A stretch of DNA of 64,000 nucleotides from Mesocentrotus franciscanus (Eukaryota > Echinodermata > Echinoidea > Camarodonta > Strongylocentrotidae). The DNA lies in contig CP137680.1 in NCBI GenBank assembly GCA_037976565.1, positions 16,240,374-16,304,373 of the forward strand. Reading direction: 5' to 3'. The notes under the pieces were generated by a model. The model was given only the letters and a program-made list of their open reading frames with translations, did not search any database and had not been told where the DNA came from. Shown here piece by piece: positions 55,006-64,000 of this stretch. Position 1 is the first letter of the stretch; every line of letters starts with the position of its first letter. A program made the position numbers and the translations under genes.

Positions 55006-58000
55006 TCAGCAAAACGAACTCGTTGCATTGGAGTTTAGCTGCTCCGGACTATTGATCCCAATGGATGATGATGACGACATCGTAGCCTCCTCCTTGAAAC
55101 CATGGACATTCCCGTTGGTGTCCCTGCTGCTGCTTCCAATATCCGAGCTCAAGCTCATCTGCTTGAGGCTCTCACCAAGTGCTTCCAGCTGCTCCTCACC
55201 GAGTTTGACCTTGTCTTCGAGCTCTTGCCTCATGATGAGATGCCTGGGAAGCATCTGGATGTAGTAGGTGAAGTTGTCGTGCTGGTCGTTGGAGATCTTG
55301 TTGAGGAGCATGGTGCTGATGGCGGAGTGACGGCTGGTGATACTCTCCTTCAGCATCTTGGCATCCTGGTATTTAGAGTTGACGGTCACCTTCAGCTTCT
55401 CAAGGTTCACCTAGGAAACAAAAAGATGAAAAGTTCACCAAATGAAGTCTATGCTTATTAAAAAATCATACTGTTCACAAAGAAGGAGTTATTATTTTTG
55501 AAACACTAGACTGTAAAAATTTAATATAAGTGGGGAGTATTCTGATTGAAATTTGGAAAGTGCATAACCAAATTTTAAAACAATGTCAAGCAAATCTCAA
55601 CGTATGAAAAATTAATTCCCCCCCCCCCAAAAAAAAAAAGAATAAAAATTGTTCTTTATGCTGAAAATTTACAAGAGAAACAAAGTATATTTGAGGACGG
55701 ATCTTATATCTGATCAATCTCCTGCAGACCTCCAAACAGCTCCTGACTTATCATTCTCGAAAAGATTTGTTTAAAGGGTTGGTTTAACATCAGTTAGTCT
55801 AGTATCTTACCTTTTCCTCTTCCTCGCTATTCTCTATGCTACCCAGCACACTCTCCACCTTATTCAGCCTACGGGACAGGGAGAGGAGTAGCTTAGTAAC
55901 CCTCTCAATGTCTGCGATGTACATGTTGCACTTGTTGTATTCACTGGCCTTGCAGTTTGCCTTCACACTATCCATCACTTGCCTATTGAGAAAAGAATAT
56001 GAAAGAATATGAAACGTTAATTGCATAGAAACATAACAAAATACAGTCCCTTACTCTCGGCATCCTCACATTAACCCCAACTTTAAATGGCATCCAAACA
56101 ATTCTCATGAACAAACTGTCAAAGAAAAATGCTCAGTTGCATTGTTCCAATTAATGAGATTAATGTACAGAACTATTCTAATGGCAAGTTAACATACTCC
56201 CAACTTGTATCTGACTTTAATTTCTGCAATACACCTCGAAAAATAAACTGGGATCTAAAAGGTAAAAATTGGGATTAGAGGGACGGACGCACTTACCTGC
56301 CCATATCTTCAAGATTTGACATCTCCTCTGCTACCTCCTTCTGAAGATCCTTGATGTCTTCCACCTTCTTACCGATGCGATCCACAAGCTCCTCCTGTTA
56401 ATGTGATATAATCAATAATCACAATGTAAACCAAACGTGTAAGCAAAGTGTAGTGGATATATCCATTAAAAGTTACTTGATGGTTTGAAGTAATTAAACA
56501 AAAATACAAGAATGATATCCATTACAAAATATTGCTGATTTATGAATTTAATTTCAATACATTGAACATGAATTAATATACAAATGATAAAATCTGCCAG
56601 AAAGTGTCCAGAAAATGCAGTCATATTCTAATCAAATGTGAGGCTTTATGTCCTTGGGTTCACAAAAACAAGTTCACGGAGTCCAGTGACAATTCAAATA
56701 GCACAACTTGTGATCACTGAAGAAGAAATATACATCACAAACATATTATGAGACATATAAGTACAGTCAAACCTGCTTTAGTGACCACCTGTCTACAAAG
56801 ACCACCTGTCTACAAAGACCACATTTTTTGTTTCCCTTGAAAACGGTTCCTCATTGAAACATGTATTAAAGGAACCTGTCTACAAAGACCACCTGTCTAC
56901 AAAGACCACTTTTTGTGCGGTCGCTATAGACAGGTTTGACTGTAAAACCGAATGTTGATTCTAAGAAGTGGCATCCATCTTTACCTGTGTTTTCCTCAGC
57001 TCTGCGTTGTTATTGCCCAGATCATCGCTCTTGTTCATGGTCTGAGCTCTCTGGAGGATGATGGCCTTGGCCGGTGAGATCCTGAGATACCTGGAGCTTG
57101 ACAGGACCAGGTTCACACACTCGCTAGGACTGCTCTGCTCCACCACCATCTCACTCTCACTCCTAATGAGGGGAAGAACACAGAGAATGGTTAGAATAAC
57201 AATATTTTGACTTCACTGTGGGAGGGGGGCCAGAGCAAATAATTAGATTGAATAATAACAACAATTCATTCTTGAATAACGCATATCACATACGATATAA
57301 CATCTTTATATGCAATCTCTATGTGCTTCTAAAGGACTGGATAAAACAGGGCTTCTTTGTTTGAAAACATGTATCAAAAACAAGATTTTGTGATGCTATT
57401 TTCAAGTAGGTTCCATTTTATAATGTTTTTCATTAAACATAACTATCACAAATCATGACGCATATAAAGACTTTTTAAAAACCGAAAGGAAGTCAAGATC
57501 TTCTTGGTTCAAATGTTTTGGAAACAAGATGAAAATTGGTGAGAATAAAAGGCAGAGGACTTGAAATTGTTCCATTTTGATAAGTTTATCAACTAACTTT
57601 CATAAGAACATCAACAAAATTTGTAATCATACACAGTTGTCAATAAACTTTATTGTAAAACTCACTTTGTGGGTGTGGTTACATCCATGGTCATCGTGGA
57701 GGTTCCACCGTCTGACTGACTCGTCTTGGACCTGGGTAGAGGAAAGAGGTCAGCTAGGACAGTGTCGCTTGGCGTCAGCGCCTGCAGGACCCACTTCAGC
57801 ACTGGATTAGAGACCTCTCTAAGCTCCTTGTCTGTCTTCTCCTGCTCTCTGGTGAAGATGTTGCCACCGTCACAGACGTCAAAGGCCTCCTCCTTTTCCT
57901 TCCCGTCTTCCGCAACGTCCAGAAGCTCTGGTTCTGCTTGGCTGCAATGGACAGGCGACTCCAAGAGCGTCGCAGTGCGGATGAGGACTGGGGAGTCGTT

Positions 58001-58393
58001 GCGGTCAGTGAAGGCGATATTCTCTTGGACACTGCGAAGTCGGGGGACCTGCTGTGGGGATGTGGCAGGCTCGACGTCGTGATTGTCCGGTGATGATCGC
58101 CCTGAGATGATGGAGTTGGGTGATATCGAGGGTGTCGTCTCTTCTACTTTGGCTAAAGGTGCTGCTTCGACTTCGACCTGAAGTGAAGGGGCTCTGTGGA
58201 AGATATAAAACAGAAAAATCAATTAAACTTCAAATGTCTAGTATTCCACTTATACCATTTACCATCTCGTTTTACAACATCAAGTGAACAATATTTCACA
58301 ATACAGAACATGGAAATGAACAGAGAGAGAGAAAAAAAAACATGAGTGCAATTCATACTTTGTGAATGCAGTTTGCGAAGCTGAAGTAGGCAT
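55006..58393 (-). CDS. Shroom family protein, short form with ASD2 domain
   Basis: Six coding exons on the minus strand: 58393-58359, 58193-57666, 57162-56985, 56394-56297, 55982-55811, 55410-55006. All junctions are GT-AG and phases agree, giving 471 aa. The first exon starts MPTSASQTAFT. Residues about 13-245 are Ser/Pro/acidic and low in structure. Residues about 248-420 are the ASD2 (SD2) coiled coil: EELVDRIGKKVEDIKDLQKE, VTKLLLSLSRRLNKVESVLG and RHLIMRQELEDKVKLGEEQL, closely following Shroom family sequence. ASD2 binds Rho kinase, which phosphorylates myosin light chain and drives apical constriction. The PDZ and actin-binding SD1 regions of long Shrooms are not in this form. The last 50 residues are a Ser-rich tail (SSSIGINSPEQLNS). 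Confidence 0.88.
56764..56942. mobile_element. Tc1/mariner-type MITE in Shroom intron, 179 bp
   Basis: Ends CAGTCAAACCTG and CAGGTTTGACTG, each flanked by TA (56762-56763, 56943-56944). The interior repeats GACCACCTGTCTACAAA four times. TA target and terminal sequence fit Tc1/mariner mobilisation. Confidence 0.85.
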
Positions 58394-58453
58394 CCTGATT
58401 ATGCTCTGATGAAAATTTAATTCTGAATAACAAGAACATTGATGTTCCCTCCC

Positions 58454-58461
58454 TTTATATA
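58454..58461 (-). promoter_or_regulatory. TATA box (TATATAAA) of the short Shroom transcript
   Basis: The minus strand reads CGTGTATATAAAGGGAGGGA 61-68 bases above the ATG at 58393. Expected start site is about 58425-58430, giving a leader of about 35 bases. This supports an internal promoter for an N-terminally short isoform; a spliced long isoform could still exist, with exons beyond the window. Confidence 0.6.
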
Positions 58462-58968
58462 CACGATGCAGGGATGAACATAATACGTGTCTCGCAATGA
58501 TTACACATATACTGATGGCATCTGCTAATTATATCACCATAGGAAGTATGACATGGCTCGTTAAGATTGCAAGAGCTTCCTGCGAAACACTATAGCGCTA
58601 CTTAATAACACATACGCCTTGTTGGATCATTAGAAGATACTTGATTAAGTTTGAAGCATCTCCGGAAGCTACGGATGAAGATCGGTTTACAGAGAGGGGC
58701 AGTAACCCGAGATGAAGACCGGTGAATGATCTCATCTTGGCCATCTTAATCACAATAGACACATTGGCACAGACAAGGAGGATGTGGTATGAGTGGTATG
58801 TGATTCAGTTGAGAAAACTCTTAGCTATCTGGAGCTTGCATGCTATGAATATCACTTACAGGTAAACACTATCCATATAGACTAAAGTGATAGTGAAGAG
58901 GATGTGAGGGTGATGATAAAGGTTTAATAAGTAAGAGATGAAGAGAGACAGAAAGATACCGGTAGACA

Positions 58969-59135
58969 GAAGAAGAGAAACCTAAATAAGAGAGAGGAAG
59001 GGGGAAGAGAGAGAGAGAGGGGGGAAAGAGAGAGAGGGGGAAAAGAGAGAGGGGAAAGAGAGAGGGGGAAGGTAGGGATGCAGAGGGAGAAGAGAAACAG
59101 GAAAATAATACAGAGGATACAGAAGAGAGAAAGAA
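58969..59135. repeat. GA/GGGGA-rich microsatellite
   Basis: AGAGAGAG, GGGGGAAAGAGAGAG and AGAGGGGGAAGG runs. The antisense Ser/Leu/Pro-rich ORF here is a product of this composition. Confidence 0.85.
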
Positions 59136-62100
59136 AAAGGGGATCATTTGTCCCTCAGAACTTACATCAATGATCAATGTAGAGGTATGTCCCAAACCGA
59201 CAATCATCATCATTAATTTACTACAATTTCTCGCTCCAAAATGAACACTTTGGAAATGTAACATGACTACTTGACTTATATTTCCTTTTTTTGCAATAAT
59301 GACCATACCTTAGCATGTATTCCATGAATAATATGCAACTGACACTACATGTACGTACTTCAATATTGCACATACAGATACAGGTACTATTTCTACTTCA
59401 AATATAAAAAATGCAAAGCTTTAACAAAAAACAGTGAGTTGGAAGTCTCAGGTACACCCCTCATGGATTTATTTCCAAGATGCAACATCCAATTGACACC
59501 TAAACACAAGTATCAACTAATGACACCAAGAAACTTGACAAACTAGGACACCCATTTTGTGACCTTTGGACATTTCCACCTTAGGATTGTTGTCATCGCT
59601 TCTTGCAGAAACTCCCTACATGTACTTGAAGAAAAAAAAGGGGGATTCAGGATGTTTAATGAGAATTCCTATTTCAAGTAGGACAGGAAGACAAGATGTT
59701 GCCTGTTAACTGTTATCATTTTACACAAAGTTAACTCTCTTCAGGCTCTTAAAAAGAAAAAAAAGACGATATCAAAGAAATGTTAGAAGTCCTTTTTGAA
59801 AGATCTTTCACAAAGTTTCTTTGAAGATGGAGGAATCTTTCAGCTTTTTTAAGACCTCTCCTTGAACCCTTTTCTTCTTGCTAACAAGAACTCTGATGAC
59901 AATCAGATCTGTCACCGTGACGACCTGATGATGGAATGTTCTACTTGGCTTTAATGGATGAGGGGCAAAACAGGTCCATTCCATTACTGATGACCTAATT
60001 GATCTGAAGCAGGTCCATAGAACCCAGGGGTTCTGGGGATCTGAGTGCATTCCCCCCAAAAGTATTTAATAAGAGATCAGTTGGAGGATTCTTCCTTTTC
60101 CAATTTCTTTTTGCTTGTCAGACAACAATGCGGAGGAGAGGAAGTCACCTTAAGGTGCCTGGTGGACACCCCCTACACAAAATTCAGAAAATGTCTTCAT
60201 TATTCTTAATAACGCAAAACGTGTAAGAATCAATAATCACAAGCAGAGAATTAGTGGAATGTATTGAACCCATTAGAACACCTTTAACCCAAATGCCCAG
60301 ACAAGAAAGAGAAGAAATAGGCCTGTTCAGCCCAACTCAACCCCTTCCATATATTCACCTTGAGCTTCTTGCTCTGTGATAACTCCTTGATCTAACAGAG
60401 ATGGAATGTGGCCAAAGGGGGTGATAAAAGATTGGTGTTGCGACCGGCAGGAAATATACCAGGGAGAAGTGACACCAGGCATGTCGGCCTAGGGTCACGT
60501 TGCTTTGAACTAGACCATGAGGGGTAGCGGCCATTTCCCCAATGGTGAAAGATGATTTTAAAGGAATTCTTGCTTTATTTTCCCCTCGACTGTTTTGAGG
60601 ATATGGCAGCAAGTAGCTTAGAATTGCTCACACTATTTATGGAAATACTGATTAGTGTTGGTTGTTTACCTTCAAAGAACACCATTTTCTCTGAAGAGGT
60701 CAGTGTTGTCACCTCTTCTACACCTTAACATAAGCATTCTTATAAGTCACAAAACTGAAAATAAAGAGGCCTCCAAAATTTAGAGGGTAGGCTCCTGTAA
60801 TTGCTGGAAGTACTAGTAAGTTCAACAAGCCTGAGAAGAGAGACATATCAAGTTGAAGCACCACCCTCCTCCCCTGAAAAAATAATACCCTTGAAATAAA
60901 AACAGGCTAAAACAAAGAGATGCCAGAGCCTGAAAATAATATCAAGAGATAGTAATTTTTTTTGTTCTTGACTGTAACACATGAAATATTCTTTATTCTA
61001 ACTATTAAAGTATAGACTCCTACTGTTCCTTTCATTTTCAATAATAAACCAGCCCACACACATGACCAGATGTGGTCTTTCTAGCACCCTAAATCCTTCA
61101 GTATTTCCCCTACAAATTACCCCAGACCATCAAACACAGATGCCCCTTTGTGAAAATAGTTCCTCTAGTGACCCCTACCAAATCGTCCCCAAGGAGTGCC
61201 ATAAATCTCATGATGCATAACTTCTTCATTCATCCATCTCACCCGCACTGGTACTTCCTAAACTAGAGTGATCCCACAGAGCTACCAGGCTCCTTGTTCC
61301 ATCCCGCTAGAAAAACATCCCCTCCACCTAAATAAGCCCAAAGTGACCTCCCTTCTTTACACTTTCAAGATTTTTTTCTTATTTTAGTCTTTTTTTTGGG
61401 GGGGGGGGTTATGACAATGAAACTGCCCAATAAATGTTCAGCTGTTCAAACAGGAAGAGAACTTGTTTCACATCACTCCTAAATATCACATTTACTGCCC
61501 TACAAAAATGATTATGTGGGCGGATATGTGATTCAGTTATCGCCACGGGAATGAAAGAGTGGCGCTGCCCACTCTGCAAATCGCACCAGCATCTTTTACT
61601 TTCTAGAATTTGCTATGAACAATATCAAACCAAATACTGTTGTTTAGACATGTCAAACTGTATGCCTTGTTGTAAACTAGCATAATGTCATATGTAGTCT
61701 GGGAGCCTGTCCTGAAACAGTCATCCACCTGTTCGCTGAATGCAAGTTGCACATAATAGCTGTTGCTTTGTTGGGCAAGCTTTAGTAGAGTGATCACTAG
61801 ACACCATTGTATTAGGGCCCTGAATTGAATTTGAATACATTCCTGAACTGGTCAGGTGAATTTGAATACATTCATGAACTGGTCTATTGAATTAGAGAAC
61901 AGGTGTATTGTGTTAATTTTTAATACATGCTATGAATATATACAGTTTTAGGGTTCACAGGTTAAACTGACAATTGATATTCGAATATGGGTATTCACCT
62001 GATGAATGTTTATGCATGAATTTCACCAATTTTCTACTTCTCTGCTCTGACTTTTCTGTACTAGTAGGATTTAAGAGTTAAGAGGACATTCTTCAAATCT

Positions 62101-62950
62101 TATGGGATCTTAGTAGACACATCAGTAAAACCTTCATTTCTGCCTGAGTACACACCCAAGAAAGGGAGTAGTCTGTGCTCAACCATTCTAAAAATTGTGT
62201 CTGATTGGAACAAAATATTGATAAACAAATGCTTTTATGCAATGAGCATTAACGATCATTCAATGTTTATTCTCTTTCAAATTGAATCCCAATTTTCTTT
62301 TCTTGACAGTTGTTCTTATGAGATTTTAGACACAAAGTTATATCTATTCTTAGTAAAGTCTGAATATAAGACTGCCATGGAGGGCTTCAGACACCACAGA
62401 CTACCTTGTGACCTCAGGTGACCTTTGCCCTCAGGCTATGATGACCTCATCTTACAAACAGAAATGGGGAGACACCAATGCAGTAGAGATAACAGAGAAA
62501 CAATTCTGAGAGTTGTACTGCTTTCCCAATTTACCGTAGTACAAATCCATGTAACAGAGCTACATTAAAAAAAGACAAGAAAATTCTATACAACATGCTA
62601 TAATTCAACTCAATGGAATGAAACATATGGCCAGTCTGAAGCATTTCAGGCCTACTTCAAACATTTGTTTATAACTAATTTCTATGTGTGCTTTCCAAAA
62701 TTGAATGCCATTTCATTTTTATCAAAGTCTTCCACTTGCTACGCTGCTCTTTATTGTAAAAATAAATCACTGAAATGAACTTTTTTGGAGGGGGTTAATT
62801 TATTTTCATAGCTGCATGTAAATGAACTTGAATGCCCTTTACTTCCCCCCAGAGAGGATTCAATTTCACACTTGATTTACCTTTCCCAATTTAGAACTCT
62901 CTTACTACACATAATTTGAGCCAAAATGTATATTGTTAACAATAGAGCAA
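59136..62950. other. Non-coding; upstream flank or intron of Shroom
   Basis: No exon with supported splice sites was recognised. A T8-G11 homopolymer lies near 61390-61408. Direct GAATTTGAATACATTC-GAACTGGTC copies lie at 61830-61890 (foldback family fragment). Confidence 0.45.
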
Positions 62951-63609
62951 GTTGGCAGAAAACCTCAATGACCAAAATAAACTGGGGAAGAAGAAGAAGA
63001 AAAAAGGTGCTATAAATTTAAGTGGAGAGAATCAAAATGCCAAGTTCACAATTTCTGACCTTTTTAAAGTGCAGAGGCTCAATCAAGGATTTGGAGTGCT
63101 AGTCCAAGAAATAAGAGCTGTAATCTGTAAAACGACACTAATCACTTGCCGAGACCTATGGGCACACCAAGAATGCGTGAAGCTAAATCATCAAGGGTTT
63201 TTATACAAAAGCAGCTTGACTGAACCATTCCAAAGTAAATGAGACATGGTTGGAAGAAAAACCTCTACAGGAAACCTTCAGAAACGAGTCTCAATGTTGC
63301 TTTGACCGCAATGGCAGGTTCATCATTGGTTTCATAATAATGATTTGATTATTCACTACACAATTACACATAGTTTGTATTGTCATTTTGAGCTATTGTG
63401 GAAGGAAATGTTCTTGACTGGATTTTGTAGTTTAACAAAATAAGGCCATTCCCTTCCTGAACCCTTGCAAGATGCAAGGGCTGAATGAATATCAATGAAA
63501 AATTCATTACAGAATCCAGCCAAAGTTCCATACAATAAAAGAGAAGGTTGAGATTCCGGTAAAGGAACAAAACTATTTGTGAGCATTCTCATTCTTATTT
63601 CACATGTAT
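62951..63609. other. No supported gene
   Basis: Contains an AAGAAGAAGAAG run near 62988 and short ORFs without family features. Confidence 0.45.
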
Positions 63610-63771
63610 ATACCCATATCTGTGTGCAGAGTACTGCATATGATTCTCAGCAAGAATAAGTCAAATATCATTTTGATGATTCCAAAACCTCACAGTTATC
63701 AACATATTACATAATCAAACTTTGTCAGTAATTTCTAGACAATTTCTTGCACAATGCAACTGCAAGGACAG
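63610..63771. mobile_element. Decayed fragment of MITE family A
   Basis: ATCATTTTGATGATTCCA, TTTCTTGCACAATGCAA and GGACAGAACT match, with about 25-30% divergence, the right half of the elements at 18517 and 51159. Confidence 0.6.
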
Positions 63772-64000
63772 AACTTCCAGAAGTCAACTCCATCTTTCAA
63801 AAAATGGCTCAGGGAATAACAAATATTCCAAATAATATTCTGATTGAGTGATTGAGGAATTTCAATCTTGCACCTAAACTCTACGCTGTATTAATACTGA
63901 TTTCAAGTACTAAACAATGTACAATGAATATCACCATATTTCACACTAACATAAATAAATCCTTATCGATGGGTTAACATACTTACCAAAATCTGTCAAA

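Noticed and set aside
58869..59306. Minus-strand 145-aa Ser/Leu/Pro-rich ORF
   Set aside because: Translation of a GA-rich microsatellite.

Overview
The window is eukaryotic, AT-rich genomic DNA with long introns, GT-AG splice sites and a very high load of decayed mobile elements. The two host genes that can be named (dCMP deaminase and Shroom) are animal genes. The mix of Ty3/gypsy elements, hAT, Harbinger and TTAA-flanked MITEs, foldback elements and a DIRS-type RNase H remnant fits a marine invertebrate deuterostome. A sea urchin or other echinoderm is my best guess, but this is an inference and not proven from the sequence.

Layout. 1-2.05 kb: minus-strand non-LTR retrotransposon reverse transcriptase remnant, split by a 1.12 kb hAT-type element with a perfect 8-bp target duplication. 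3.2-3.55 kb: short terminal-inverted-repeat element. 4.3-9.05 kb: complete dCMP deaminase gene (DCTD), plus strand, four coding exons (175 aa), introns invaded by a foldback MITE family. 9.35-16.57 kb: six tandem copies of a ~1,136 bp non-coding unit, the first with a 356 bp insertion. 16.76-18.91 kb: two TTAA-flanked MITEs. 20.2-22.8 kb: candidate small spliced gene on the minus strand under a TATA box. 22.5-25.86 kb: 5'-truncated Ty3/gypsy-like element (integrase, then a separate two-zinc-finger ORF with its own splice acceptor, then a probable polypurine tract and 3' LTR). 27.1-34.3 kb: patchwork of Harbinger transposase, TatD-type nuclease copies, a DIRS-type RNase H fragment and a family of repeated unknown coding modules. 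37.3-38.2 kb: unrecognised basic coiled-coil ORF. 39.2-47.3 kb: one nearly full-length but disabled Ty3/gypsy element with both LTRs recognisable, preceded in its gag by an unusual helix-hairpin-helix plus Arg/Ser-repeat region. 48.06-48.65 kb: possible first exon and TATA promoter of an unrecognised gene. 51.2 kb: second full copy of the 18.5 kb MITE. 54.7-58.5 kb: 3' part of a Shroom gene on the minus strand, six coding exons encoding a 471-aa protein with the ASD2 domain, apparently from an internal TATA promoter. 58.5-64 kb: mostly non-coding, with a GA-rich microsatellite and MITE fragments.

How it works together. DCTD acts in pyrimidine nucleotide supply (dCMP to dUMP for dTMP synthesis). 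Shroom recruits Rho kinase to apical actomyosin and drives cell-shape change in epithelia. The two genes are not functionally linked. Nearly everything else is mobile DNA and its debris. The main points of interest are the accessory ORFs carried by the two LTR retrotransposons, the chimeric RNase H/unknown-module/TatD region, the homogenised 1.1 kb tandem array and the short-isoform organisation of Shroom.
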